This document shows positions 20,057-32,857 of a DNA stretch of 64,000 nucleotides, piece by piece. The notes under the pieces are model-generated. The model was not told where the DNA came from, did no database searches, and worked only from the letters and a program-made list of their open reading frames with translations. Source of the DNA: Metridium senile. Taxonomy: Eukaryota > Cnidaria > Anthozoa > Actiniaria > Metridiidae. Each line of letters begins with the position of its first letter. Within the stretch, counting starts at the first letter, position 1. The position numbers and the translations under genes are program-made. The stretch is from contig OX459096.1 in the NCBI GenBank assembly GCA_949775045.1, forward strand, positions 41,394,959-41,458,958, written 5' to 3'.

Positions 20057-23000
20057 CAAATCAATCAATCATCAAATCAATCAATCATCAAATCAATCAA
20101 TCAGCCAGTCAGTTTTTTTTTTTGATACCCCTAGGTGGTCTCATAAGTACAAGATATATCCTACTAATGGAGTACATTGGTGCAAAACGTCGTGGTGTTG
20201 TTGGCATGGGGATATTCTATCATTGGGTGGTAGGCTGTATGTTATTGGCGTTGCTAGGATACCTCATTCCTAATTGGCGTACTCTAAGTATCGTCACCAG
20301 TGCCCCTGGGGCGATATTCTTCTTGTTCTGGTGGTAAGTGGAATTTGGATTTTGGGCTTCCTTTGTCGACTTCATGACAGTTAGACTTGATTGGATACAC
20401 AATGATCCAGTCCCTAGCGGTTGATTAACATATCAAAACCTGGTTAGATTTAAGGTGGCTCGAGGTAGTTTTGAATGGCGCACACATCCCTTTTTGAATT
20501 CGCAATTACATGATCTTACCTTCGCCCCATGAATGTGAATTTTTTACCAAATGACAGTCTTGGATGAAAGTTTCGAATGATGTTTTAATTATGTTAATCA
20601 AAGTTTCCATAGCAACGATAAACAACTTGTTTATAAAATGGTTTTTCTTAAATATCTTTTGAATTTGAGCTGATTGCGAAAAAACAATAAATGTGCTGTA
20701 AACTGCTACGTTTAGCACATCAATTGGGAAAGTTAGAAGAAAAGTTATCTGTTTGATAACGAATAAATCACGAAAACATTTAAATGTGTATTTTGTTCGC
20801 GTGTAAATATAAGCGGTCAAAACATTTCATAAGATGCACAAATTATCATCTTAATACTGCAGATTGTTTTCTTGGACTTTCATTTAAACTCCCTGTGAAC
20901 AGCTCTGGTTAGTATGTAGGCAATGCAGAGATTTAGCTTTTTATTAAAATGACGTTTTGCTTGACGTTTTCACTCTTGCATAACTACGATCAAAATTACC
21001 TATAACTCACAAAAGAACAAACGAAAATGAGTGATATCTTCGCAGTACAATTTTAGATATATAGTCAATAATATTGCAAAATTTCAGCCAAATCCATATG
21101 AAAGAACGTTTTTAAAAGTAGCGCCGAAGTTGAGGTACGAAAGTAGCGCCCGCCGAGTGAAAACTTACTGCATAGAGCGTGACATCGTATGTTTATTTCA
21201 GTGGCTGATTAACATGCAGCGAACAGTCTTAAATTCCTCTCTGCACGCTTAGTCCACAGGAAGACCAAGTGTACAAGTTTCACATAAAGTACAATAATAA
21301 ATCGGGCGTGTATTGAATGCTAGATTTTATAGTTTAGTGGAATTTGAAATATATTTCAAGTGAATACATCACGAAGAGTACGACCCATGTTGTATTCAAG
21401 TAGGAATGCGCGATGAGAATAAGAAAATTTAAATAATTACAATATACAAAAAATTATAATTAGACTAAGCGTGCATAGAGGAATTTGACACTGTACGCTG
21501 CATGTTAATTAGCCACTGAAATAAACACACGATGTCACGCTCTATGCAGTAAATTTTCACTCGGCGGGCGCTACTTTCGTACTTCAACTTCGGCGCTACT
21601 TTTAAAAGCATTCTTTCATATGGATTTGGCTACAATTTTGCAATATTATTGACTATATATTTAAAATTGTACTGCGAAGATATCACTCATTTTCGTTAGT
21701 TCTTTTGTGAGTTATAGGTAATTGTGATCGTAGTTATGAAAGAGTGAAAACGTCAAGCAAAACGTCATTTTAATAAAAAGCTCGATCTCTGCATTGCCTA
21801 CATATTAACCAGAGCTGTTCACAGGGAGTTTAAATGAAAGTCCAAGGAAACATTCTGCAGTATTAAGATGATAATTTGTGCATCCTATGAAATGTTTTGA
21901 TCGCTTATATTTACACGCGAACAAAATACACATTTAAATGTTTTCGTGATTTATTCATTATCGAACAGATAACTTTTCTTCTAACTTTCCCAATTGATGT
22001 GCTAAACGGGGTAGTTTATAGCACATTTATTGTTTTTTCGCAATCAGCTCAAATTCAAAAGATATTTAAGAAAAACCATTTTACAAACAAGTTGTTTATC
22101 GTTGCTATGGAAACTTTGATTAGCATAATTAAAACATCGTTCAAAACTTTCATCCAAGACTGTCATTTGGTGTAAAATTCCCATTCATGGGGCGAACGTA
22201 AGATCATGTAATTGCGAATTCAAAAAGGGATGTGTGCGCCATTCAAAACTACCTCGAGCCACCTTAAGTGTACCAAAATCAATTTACAAACTACCACACG
22301 ATTTTGTTTATACGTGACTCAAGTAAAATGACATCCCATATAAACAAGATCAAGAAAGAAATGAATCGTTTTTGACCGGCTCTCACACTTAATGATTTTA
22401 ACCATTTGATATATTTAGGTGGCAGCCAGAGTCACTTCGTTGGCTTCTGATGAAAGGAAAAGTAATCGAAGCAGTCAAGATACTGAAAGAAGCTGCACGA
22501 GTAAATAGCAAAGTTTTGAGTGATGACGATATCGTGCTAACGAAGGAAGAGACAGAAGACGACGAGAAAACCAAACTAGGAGATATCAGGGATCTTTTTG
22601 CCTCTCGTCAGATGACATGGAGAACGTTTGTATCCTGCTACACCTGGTGAGTCAGTGCAAGCATCGTAACCTTAATCAACAGTAAATATATTCACCATCG
22701 TTATTATCCCTTGTTATCAACAATACATCATCATCATCATCATCATCGATTATCATTCAGCATTATCGGCATTTTTATAATCATCATCATCATCATCATG
22801 ATCGATTATCATTCAACATTATCATTTTATAATCATCATCATCATTATCATGATCGATTATCATTCAACATTATCATTTTATAATCATCATCATCATCAT
22901 CATCATGATCGATTAACATTCAACATTATCATTTTATAATCATCATCATCATCATGATCGATTATCATTCAACATTATCATTTTATAATCATCATTATCA

Positions 23001-26000
23001 TCATCATGATCGATTAACATTCAACATTATCATTTATATTATCATCATCATCATCATCATGATCGATTATCATTCAACATTATCATTTTATAATCATCAT
23101 TATCATCATCATGATCGATTAACATTCAACATTATCATTTATATTATCATCATCATCATCATCATGATCGATTATCATTCAACATTATCATTTTATAATC
23201 ATCATTATCATCATCATGATCGATTAACATTCAACATTATCATTTATATTATCATCATCATCATCATCATGATCGATTATCATTCAACATTATCATTTTA
23301 TAATCATCATTATCATCATCATGATCGATTAACATTCAACATTATCATTTATATTATCATCATCATCATCATCATGATCGATTATCATTCAACATTATCA
23401 TTTTATAATCATCATTATCATCATCATGATCGATTAACATTCAACATTATCATTTTTATAATCATCATCATCATCATCATGATCGATTATCATTCAACAT
23501 TATCATTTATATAATCATCATCATCATCATCATCATGATCGATTATCATTCAACATTATCATTTATATTATCATCATCATCATCATCATCATGATCGATT
23601 ATCATTCAGCATTATCATTTTATAATCATCATCATCAACATCATCATCGATTATCGACATCATTCGGCACCATTATTGTCATCATCATCAATTTTTTATT
23701 ATTATAGATAGTCATATTGTAAATATATATTAATTAGCATATATTTAGTAACATTTTCAACTTGTAACCGCATTGAGCGTTGTAAATGCGGAATAAGAAC
23801 GTTATATTATTATTATTATCATGGTCGTCATCACCAATTATCATCATCATGGTCATCGTTCGCCATCATCATCTTTCTATTTTCATCATCATCATAATCG
23901 TCATAATCACTATCTTCGTGATCAAGATCATCATTTTGGAATATTTTTGTTTCAGTTTCTTTGTTTGTTTGTTTCTTTACTGCTTCTTTATTAGTCTATT
24001 TATCTCTTTCTTATCTCTTTCTTTTTTTACTTTGTTTATGTGTCGTTTAAATTGCTAATGTACTGTATTGTCACCTTTGTAGGTTTACGTGTGCCATGGT
24101 GTACTATGGGATCATTCTTGGGTCCCCTAGTATTGGTGGAAACATGTATTTGAACTTCTTCATTACTTCTGCTTCTGAAATAGTATCCGTGGCCGTAGCA
24201 ATGGTATTACTGGAAAAGTGAGTATAATTACTCCATATTTACACTATGAATATTGTCACTGACGTTTACGACTTCAATTAGTAAGACACTGTGGATGGGA
24301 TGGGTGGCAAAGGTGGCATGGGTAGCATGGGTGACACATTACCAGAAATCACGGACAAAATGGCGGATAATCTAATTAATATTCATACATTTCTAGCTTT
24401 TAAAATGGCCGGCCGATAGAGAGATTTGTATGGAAGGCTTGTCTAAAAGCTTGATAAAATTAAATCGGCTTATCGTTTTATTTTTTGTGGTGTTCTAGAA
24501 ACACGGAGTTGTCCTTTAATAAACAATTTGGAGTAGATAAAAGTCCAAAAAATTGTGTTTTTCTTCGGTCAAAATTGCTTATTATTATCAGCTTTTTGCT
24601 AATTAATTCTATACAACCCTTGTAATGTACTGAATAATTAACCACATTCAAAGTTCAAAATTTCCCTACACAAAAAACATACTCAAAACCGGGTGTTCCG
24701 GAACAATTATTTAGACTATTTAGATATCAATTGTTTCACTTAGCTGTTTCAAAGGCCATTGTTCCTTCGTTTTCTTCGGTCAAAAACCCATCAAAAGTCC
24801 AGTATTTTCATCTTCTGAACATACCAAAGCTATTCAAATACCATGCACTGTTTGGTGTGAAAAGAAAACACCTCTATTGTGTTTACCTTCCGAGTCGTTA
24901 TTTTAATTATAGTTAGAAACCAGTAAACAATGGTGGTATTCCTGTGGATTAGAGTAAATCTCGCGCGAATATTTAAAACTTTATCGTTTATACTTAAAAC
25001 TTTATCGTTAATATCTAAAATTAAAGTTTATCGTTAATATTTAAAACTTTAGTGTTAATATTTAAAACTTTATCGCGCGATATTTGCGCGCGCGATAAAG
25101 TTTTAAATATTCGCGCAATAAAGTTGTAACTAATATACAAATTAGGTAATACCTAATAGCGGAGCTCCCAGTTTAATTATTTTTACAACATCAATATGTG
25201 CATGTAAATACCACTTACACTTATTAGATATTTCTTGGGTATTACGTGCTGATATTTTACGAGTTGCGTACGTATTTTGCCGAGCCTCTGGGCGAGGCAA
25301 ATACAAGCAATGAGAAAAATATCAGCACGTAATACCCAAGAAAATATCTAATATTAAAGGGATTTATTATACAACTTATTGTTTATTGTAATTTCTATAG
25401 CATCTTTAATCGAAAAATATAACCTTTCGGAGATTCAGCGCGCGGAGAGAGAATCAAAACAAAGCCCTGGAAAAGCCAGTAAAATGTAAGATATTTCTCG
25501 CTCTCTTTTTGATTGACATAATGTCAAAAATCTCATTAGCTATCGATGTAGATGACGCCATCATGTAACGTAACGCACAAAAGGAAAGTTTGTCATTTAC
25601 ACGAGGGTCGGAGATTTCTCATTGAAAAAAGTCCGATAAAAGCATGTTAATGGACAATTCATGAATGGAAATTGATTTGAATGTAAGTAAAAATTTGTAA
25701 TAAATTCCACTGCCATTTCTTAGGTTCATTGGTTATCGTTTTCATTCTATGCACTTTTTCATATTTTTCTCAAATTTTCAACTGTCACTTCAGTCAATAG
25801 TTTTGTTCAGACAAAAAAGTGTTCAGAAATGTTTTTGATGGAAAATACGATTCCCAAACGATAGTGTGATTAGCCTTATTATTATCCCTTTTATTTTTAA
25901 GTCATTAAGCTTATTTTGCTTTTGATAACGCTTTGAAAAAGTGCTGCGGCTCAACAGTCGTTTTACGGCCGCTTTTTACCTTCTTTTATTTTCCAATGTT

Positions 26001-29000
26001 TAGTTAGGATTCCGGATAGAAAAGGTTAGATAGATAGATAGATAGATAGATAGTTTATTAATATAAAAACTTAGCAACCTTACGGTTGAATTACGTTATA
26101 TTTACAATATATAATATAGTATAATAATAATAAGTTACAAAAATACAATAAAGGTATAGTAAAATATGTAAAAATATAAAATGTGTCGTAATATTTAAAA
26201 GGAGGTCTAAGCCTTAAGTGAATTGGAAATTATAAAACTGTTTCGAAATCTGTATGGTCTTAAAAACTGAATTAAAAGTATGAGTCCTCCTTAAGTTATA
26301 CTTGGAAAGATTAGACTTTGGTAATAACTTATAAAGTTTACTGTCTTTATTGTCTATAGTGTTCTTGAAGAGCTTATCGGTAAGTAGTTGTCGTCGGTAT
26401 GATAGAGTTGTAAGGCTAGCTTTCTCAAGGGCGTCTTCGTATGAAAAAGACGGGAAAATAATTCGCAGAGCCCTTTTCTGCAATGCTTCAAGATCTTGAG
26501 ACAGGTAAGCTGGTAGACTGTCGTGGTACACTGGAGAGGCATATTCAGTAAGCGGGCGAATACATGTACGATAAAAATTCACAAGTTCGTTGGAGCCAAG
26601 GCTTGAGCGCTTTAGTTGTCTTAAACAAAGTCAGGTGGCTTAGCGATTTGATCGTGACACGAGTGATACAAGCATAAAATTTGGCACATACATTGCTGTT
26701 ACCCTGCTAATCAATATAAGAAGGGGTGCCCAAGTCAAACGAGCCAGGGGTTAGGGTTAGGGGGATTTTAAATATCCAAAAAATTAGGATTTGGGCTTCC
26801 TGTGGTACAAATATACTTTTCCGCTCTCATTGCCGAGAATACGTAACAATCCAGTAAAAACTAAGTTCAATTTGCTAATAAGCACCTCTTACACATTCCC
26901 GATGTATTTTCTTTAAAAAATAGCTTTAAAATAGAAAATATTAAAGGGAAACTAAAAAGGCTCGGTTCCATGCCCTACTCGGTCTTCCAAGATGGCAGCG
27001 CCCATGTTACACTAGCTGGACTGCAAGTGACCAAGGTAATTGAGCTAAAATTGCAGTAAAAATTAAAATATACTAGAAATCTTGAATGGAAAGTAAAATT
27101 AAAATCTATTTGTACTAATTGGAATGATTTAATGCCCTTCAGATGTAGCAGTTTAACAAGAATTGTATAACTTTTGCCGCCAATTAACTCAACTTAACTC
27201 GAACATTAGGGTTTTTTGTAAGTATCATATGCAATTGACTTTAAAGATTTTATATAATTTGATTATTTTCTTTTACAAATACTGAAAGAGTGATATCATA
27301 TTTTGATTAGCTCATTTTTCACATAACAAAATCAGTACATTATTACATTATTTTTATCTGTAAAATCTTTTCCTCCCATTTTCTAAAATCATACTACTAA
27401 TATTTGCTCTTTGTACCTGATATTAATATTAAATTGTACTGAAGAAAAAAAGACTCATTAATGAAGGCTGAATCTATAACCTCCCAGTTTATTTAGCCTC
27501 CATGCTCAGTTATTATATTTCTCCGAATAACAATAAATTTAATTGCTGGCATGTAAATCTGTAATTGAAATGAGTAATTTGAAAATCTGATTTTGTAAAA
27601 ATTTGTAACTTCTATATCTATATGAGTAAAACTTAATTGCAGAAATAATGATCCATTAAAACTAAAAAAAAACGTTTTTCTCTTCTAGAAAAAACAATAT
27701 GCCATGTCATTTGATTGGAAGAAATGCATAAATTTCCAAGAGTCCACAAATGAGGCTGTGAAGTATCCTTTGAATGGAAATGGTTCCATTGAAAGAAACC
27801 GCCAGGTATATACAGCATTTCTTGAGAATGTTGGCGTCCTTGAACAAGCAAATTTATCCCCTGTACAACTGCAATTTGATAACGATGTAGCGATGTTGAA
27901 TATTTGTGTCGCAATAAAGCCTCTTGGCATAAGTCTTGTCGTTTGAAGTTCAGTATTTCGAAGTTTAAGAAAGCTGAGAACAGTGTTAATAGAAAGAGAG
28001 ATGCCATGACAGCTGTGGATGAAAAGGAAAGACTTGAAATGTAGAAAACGTCAGTCCGTCCACGAAGATCAACGTTTAGAATGTCTGTTTTGCTGCAAAG
28101 GCGACGAGAATGGTAGACTTAGGTGTTTTTCTATGCTTGAAACTGACAAAGACATTCGTCATATGGCTCTTGAACTTAAAAACTTTGAATTACTGGGACG
28201 TATGTCAGAAGGCGATTTAATCGCAATTGAAGCAAATTAAATACCACTTGAATTGTTTGATCACGTTGAGGAATCAGTCAGGTCATTCTGTGCTGACAGA
28301 AAATGCAGGACTCAAATGGTGAACTCGACCATGCAAAATTGGACGAATCTGTAGCTTTTGTGGAGCTGGTAAACATCGGTTTATGTTCTTCTTCGATCAA
28401 AACTCTCTTTATGTTCTTCGAAGTTCATCTTTCTCCGTTCATATTTTGTATTAATGAAAGCTCTGCTATTAGCAAGTACTATTTTGTTGTTGTTTGTTTG
28501 ACTTTTTTGTCGATAAAAGAACAACTTTGCTTTGTTGATCTAGTGCTATTTAGCGCGCGCGTCACTTTCGTTCCCGCCGAAATGTAACAGCCAATCAGTA
28601 TCGCGATGGGCACGTTGTACAGACGTGCGCGCCCGCGATCCTATGTGGTGTCCATGAAAAATCAACTCGATGGGTTACCATTTTTTCTAAAGTATGGTGC
28701 TCCGCTTGCCCGCGCGGAGCTCCGCTATTAACGATAAACTAACGATTTCTGTGTACGGCAATTTTGAACTTTTATTGTGGATAATTATTAGGACGATTAC
28801 AAGGGATCTATGGAGTTAATCAGCAAAAAAACATTGATAATAATAAGCCATTTTGACCGAGGGAGCACACATTATTTTGGACTTTTATTCACTTCAAGTT
28901 GTTTATGAAGAACACTAGACAAATAAAACGATAAGCAGATTTAGTTCTATTCAATTTTTAGATAGGCCTGGACATACAAATTTCTCTATCGGCTGGCCAT

Positions 29001-32000
29001 TTCAAAGGCCAGAAATGTATGAATACTAATTAGATTATCCGCCATTTTGTCCCTGATTTCTGGTAATGATGGGTGGCATGGGTGGCCTATGCATGGGTGG
29101 CATGGGTAGCATGGGTAGCATGGGTAGCATGGGTGGCATGGATAGCATGGGTGGCATGGGTAGCATGGGTGGCATGGGTAGCATGGGTGGCATGGGTAGC
29201 ATGTGTGGCATGTGTGGCATGGGTAGCATGTGTGGCGTAGTGGTTTACCGCTCGGGCATGGATTACATGTGAGTAGAGAATGTTTGGTGTGTTCTTCTCT
29301 CCTATGCCACGAGGGTTTTCTAGGGGTTATCCGATTTCCCTCCCTACGCAAAAATGAACTTGTGAGCCGGGTTGTGTGTCAAAATATTCAATGTAGAGGT
29401 AGTGAGTCTGGGTCTCCCAGATACGTAGGGTACATGCAAGTAAGTAAGCTGAAAACACATTTATTTACTCTGTTCCTAAATAATAGTAATTATATCTAGA
29501 TGTATTATTTATTTATTATTAATTTATTATCATTACTGAATTAACATTGTAAATACATATCGATTGTAGATATTGTAAATAGATCAGTATAGTTGTAAAG
29601 CGCCTTGGACAATTTGGATACGAGCGCTATATAAATAAACGTTAATTATAATAATAAATACATGATTTGTGACAAGCTAGAAGATTGAAGCGTTAAAAAA
29701 GTGATTTATTTAATTTTTAATTTTTGGTGTAATTAGTCGGATACCGATAAGTCTTTCTAGTCGAATGCGTCTTCACTCGGTGCCTAATCTACCATCTGAG
29801 ATAGTTAACACTCAGTCGCCGTTCACTCTGACTATCTTTGTTACAATAACTGGTGTGTATTGCTCGTCAGGTGTGGTCGTAAGAAGACTATTGCATTCAG
29901 CGTATGGATGGCAGGTGTTGCCTTGATAATGTCTGCCTGTTTAAGCTATTATGACGATGGTAATGACGGTAAGGCAAGCTTCATCATTACCATCACCACC
30001 ACCACCACCACCACCACCACCACCACCACCACCACGAACCCCACCACACCAATAACCACCACCACAAACCACCATCAATATAATAACAAACATGGATGGT
30101 TATGCTATATATGGAAGAGGGCACGAACGTTGTTTAGGACAAAACATTGATATTCACATCGTTGCTATAATTACCAATGAACTAACTTATTTCTTGTAGG
30201 ATATCGGGTTGGTAAAATCCTGCTGACAATGGTTGTTGGAAAGTTCTTCATTGTCACCGCATTCAACTGTGTGTATGTTCATACGTCAGAACTTTTCCCC
30301 ACAGTTATCAGGTATTTTAAATGTTTGAAATTTACAAATAAAAAGATAATTCATCACAGCTTCAATTATACTGATTTATTGCACGATATCTTTGTTTGTG
30401 TGCACGCCGACAAGCCAATGAGAAGCTGTGTTATATCCTAATTGTGACGTCATATTTTTTTTCTATAAATAGGAACACAGCGATTGGTTGTAGTAATTCC
30501 TTGGCTCGTGTTGGTTCGGGTATCTCCCCATTCCTCCTCTACACGGTATGTTAACAAAAACGACTGAGTAGTTGTCACTCGAATATCTCAGCAAATCAAT
30601 GCATCCACAGTTTCTCACTGCAATAACGACTGAGTAGTGGTCACTCGAATAATCGAGCAAATTAATGCATCCACAGTTTCTCACTGCAATAACGACTGAG
30701 TAGTGGTCACTCGAATAATCGAGCAAATCAATTCCACAGTTTCTCACTGCAAAAAACGACTGAGTAGTTGTTATTCACATAACTGAGTAAATTGATGCAT
30801 CCACATTTACTCACTGCAAAAACGACTGAGTAGTGGTCACTCGAATAATCGAGCAAATCGATGCCATTCGTAGTTAATCGATCGCCTAAAAATGTTATGT
30901 GTGCAAGCATTTCTATCGCGTTATCATGTTTTCTTCACAGCAAAGAATCCATCCTTTCATGGCGTTTGCCATCATGGCTTTCAATGCTTTGGTCAGCGGT
31001 GCATTGTACCTTACTCTGCCTGAAACTCTTAACAAAGCATTGTCTGACACTGTGGGCCATGACAACAAAACAACCATTGATGATGAACTACAAGACACTG
31101 TGGGCCATGACAACAAAACAACCATTGATGATGAACTACAAGACACTGTGGGCCATGACAACAAAACAACCATTGATGATGAACTACAAGACACTGTGGG
31201 CCATGACAACAAAACAACCATTGATGATGAACTACAAGACACTGTGGGCCATGACAACAAAACAACCATTGATGATGAACTACAAGACACTGTGGGCCAT
31301 GACAACAAAACAACCATTGATGATGAACTACAAGACACTGTTGGCCATGACAACAAAACAACCATTGATGATGAACTACAAGACACTGTGGGCCATGACA
31401 ACAAAACAACCATTGATGATGAACTACAAGACACTGTGGGCCATGACAACAAAACAACCATTGATGATGAACTACAAGACACTGTTGGCCATGACAACAA
31501 AACAACCATTGATGATGAACTACAAGACACTGTTGGCCATGACAACAAAACAACCATTGATGATGAACTACAAGACACTGTGGGCCATGGCAACAAAACA
31601 ACCATTGATGATGAACTACAAGACACTGTGGGCCATGACAACAAAACAACCATTGATGATGAACTACAAGACACTGTGGGCCATGACAACAAAACAACCA
31701 TTGATGATGAACTACAAGACACTGTTGGCCATGACAACAAAACAACCATTGATGATGAACTACAAGACACTGTTGGCCATGACAACAAAACAACCATTGA
31801 TGATGAACTACAAGACACTGTGGGCCATGACAACAAAACAACCATTGATGATGAACTACAAGACACTGTGGGCCATGACAACAAAACAACCATTGATGAT
31901 GAACTACAAGACACTGTTGGCCATGACAACAAAATAACCATTGATGATGAACTACAAGACACTGTGGGCCATGACAACAAAATAACCATTGATGATGAAC

Positions 32001-32026
32001 TACAAGAGCTTGACACGAAAATGTGA
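17977..32026 (+). CDS. SLC22-type organic ion transporter with C-terminal repeat domain
   Basis: Nine coding exons: 17977-18264, 19761-19989, 20135-20333, 22419-22646, 24083-24217, 29871-29968, 30200-30311, 30473-30545 and 30941-32026. All have GT/AG borders and matching phases, giving about 815 aa. It is a major-facilitator carrier: TM1, an extracellular loop, WDLVC, TM2-3 with the signature loop [10 protein letters not shown]4-6, PESLRWLL in the central cytoplasmic loop, TM7-8, CGRKKT, TM9-12 with [10 protein letters not shown] and LPETL at the end. These are SLC22 family marks. Unusually, after TM12 there are exactly 20 copies of [16 protein letters not shown] (31046-32005), enlarging a usual protein of roughly 500-550 aa. 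The loop between TM1 and TM2 is short. Introns are packed with repeats and insertions. The substrate is unknown, presumably an organic cation or anion at the plasma membrane. Confidence 0.9.
19632..19690 (+). pseudogene. Decayed partial copy of SLC22 exon 2 (5' end)
   Basis: The acceptor ATTCTATTCTATAG and the first ~50 coding bases of exon 2 recur 117 bp upstream of the true exon, with substitutions (TGGGAC to TGAGAC makes an in-frame stop). Similarity then ends. It is a local tandem duplication that cannot be spliced productively. Confidence 0.75.
20001..20104. repeat. AATC microsatellite in SLC22 intron 2
   Basis: Runs of CAATCAATCAAT just after the exon 2 donor and 30 bp before the exon 3 acceptor. 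The intron is only 145 bp, so repeat expansion dominates it. Confidence 0.95.
20450..22267. mobile_element. 1.8-kb foldback element with ~800-bp arms, TTAA flanks
   Basis: It starts TTAAGGTGGCTCGAGGTAG and ends CTACCTCGAGCCACCTTAA. The left arm (20454-~21254) and right arm (~21464-22263) are near-complementary over about 800 bp, with a ~210-bp spacer. The ORFs in each arm are mirror images and not protein-like. It lies within SLC22 intron 3, so the transcript could form a very long hairpin. The TTAA target matches the element at 1591-2265. Confidence 0.85.
22725..23690. repeat. Higher-order tandem array, 105-bp units in SLC22 intron 4
   Basis: ATC triplet runs alternate with CATGATCGATTATCATTCAAC and CGATTAACATTCAACATTATC segments, forming a 105-bp higher-order unit repeated about five times plus variants. 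Because the unit is a multiple of three it stays open for 186 codons, but the His/Ile-only product and intronic place argue against coding. Confidence 0.9.
24960..25354. repeat. AT-rich palindromes and hairpin
   Basis: AATATTTAAAACTTTATCG repeats in both orientations around 24960-25120. 25218-25354 is a hairpin whose arms are AGATATTTCTTGGGTATTACG and its complement. Confidence 0.75.
26026..26582 (-). pseudogene. LINE reverse transcriptase C-terminal remnant (CR1/Rex-like)
   Basis: A 122-codon frame (26214-26582) reads like the end of a non-LTR retrotransposon reverse transcriptase: [36 protein letters not shown] and [10 protein letters not shown]. It is truncated at its 5' side; no catalytic YADD segment is present. 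The 3' end (toward 26026) closes with a GATA tetranucleotide tail, typical of 5'-truncated LINE insertion. It is dead. Confidence 0.82.
27704..28345 (+). pseudogene. Broken transposon-associated or host gene fragment
   Basis: The first frame (27704-27946) gives a soluble-looking protein start ([14 protein letters not shown]). After stops and frame changes, 28019-28240 resumes with a cysteine pair (CLFCC) and [28 protein letters not shown], which recalls repeat-associated proteins I remember from invertebrate genomes with a CALELxDTELLAKLSxGDLIA pattern. A third weak piece follows near 28255-28345. Frameshifts between the pieces make an intact product unlikely. Function not recognised. Confidence 0.4.
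29069..29235. repeat. GGGTGGCATGGGTAGCAT minisatellite
   Basis: About nine 18-bp units, alternately GGTGGCATG and GGTAGCATG. The small outlying block at 24293-24336 has the same units and orientation. Confidence 0.9.
29995..30055. repeat. ACC microsatellite in SLC22 intron 6
   Basis: (ACC)n immediately follows exon 6 (donor at 29969). Confidence 0.9.
30555..30866. repeat. Tandem array in SLC22 intron 8, units of about 65-69 bp
   Basis: Five copies containing ACGACTGAGTAGTGGTCACTC, AATCGAGCAAAT and CATCCACAGTTTCTCACTGC. The array fills most of the intron before the last exon. Confidence 0.9.
31046..32005 (+). repeat. Coding minisatellite: 20 x 48 bp
   Basis: Exactly 960 bp, 20 units encoding [16 protein letters not shown]. 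Variation is minimal: GTG/GTT (synonymous) in several units, one Asp-to-Gly (near 31588), and Thr-to-Ile in the last two units. All three forward frames and several reverse frames are open because the unit lacks stops. The plus frame continuing from the carrier is the real one. Confidence 0.95.
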
Positions 32027-32857
32027 AACAGTAATGACAGTTTACAGTATGATCCTCGTTATCCCGCTATTTTTCATACATTGCAAAAACGACATACAAC
32101 TCAAAATATTGAGTACATCATGCATTTAGGATGACACTAATTTATAGTGAGTAAACCCAACTCTAACTAACTCTATAGTGAATAAAAGTGAGGTTAAACT
32201 CAATATATTGAGTACATTGTACTCAATGGCACATCTACATGTATGTTTACTCTTAATAATGAGTTGGGTTTAAAAATAGGTCAAAGAGAAATGGCTTGTT
32301 TACCATTTACAAAAAATATATCGTAAATAATCCGTGGTACGGCAAACAGTTTTTAGCACCTAAAGATGAAACGCAATCAATCCAAACGGAAGAAACCTTC
32401 ACTTTTGATTCGTTTACACCGAAATCTCCAAAATCCGAATTTCTATGATCAACAATAGAAGAGCAAATGAAACGTGAACTTTTCAATTTGGAATTTTTAA
32501 CCGGAATAGCGGGACTACCTTTTCAAACAAACCAAACATTTAGCTAATTTTGTCCAACCTAAAAAGTGCTTACCATTTACCTAAGCTTTGAATCGAGCTT
32601 GACATGTTTTTGGTAAGTCGGGTAAACCATCATGGTCTCGTCTAGTGATCTAACATAGATCATAACATAGTTTAATTGTGTTTTAATGTTAAAATATTCC
32701 AAAGATCAACAAGTACATTTGTGTTTAAGCATTTTTGAGGCAGGCCATTCAGTCATTTAGTAAAATTCATTTTATTACCAACAGTTAAGGTTCAAAACAG
32801 AACTATGTCTGTAGTATTATATATCAAGAGTTCAGCTTCTCAAGTAATAAGTTATTA
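32027..32857. other. Downstream region of SLC22; foldback repeats
   Basis: Noncoding. It holds an inverted-repeat block (32095-32270) with repeated ACTCAATATATTGAGT-like palindromes. A TTTACCATTT motif at about 32300 recurs near 33230. No gene was seen. Confidence 0.5.

Larger units (their letters stand above)
24337..29068. mobile_element. 4.7-kb nested element inserted in a minisatellite, SLC22 intron 5
   Basis: The termini are complementary over roughly 350 bp (CATTACCAGAAATCACGGAC at left; GTCCCTGATTTCTGGTAATG at right), continuing through GGCGGATAATCTAATTA and ATAAAACGATAAGC-type blocks. On both outer sides lies GGGTGGCATGGGTAGCATG minisatellite in the same orientation, so the insertion split the array. 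Inside are AT-rich palindromes (24960-25120), a hairpin (25218-25354), a LINE remnant and a pseudogene. No intact transposase was found. Confidence 0.7.

Noticed and set aside
22725..23690. CRISPR-like regular array
   Set aside because: Eukaryotic minisatellite; spacers are themselves repeated triplets and there is no cas context.
26744..26762. GGGGTTAGGGTTAGGGGG, telomere-like
   Set aside because: Only two TTAGGG units; far too short for an interstitial telomere. A similar short CCCTAACCCTA occurs near 54009.
30913..32016. Long ORFs on the reverse strand and other frames across the 48-bp array
   Set aside because: They exist only because the 48-bp unit has no stop in those frames. The spliced SLC22 frame accounts for the region.
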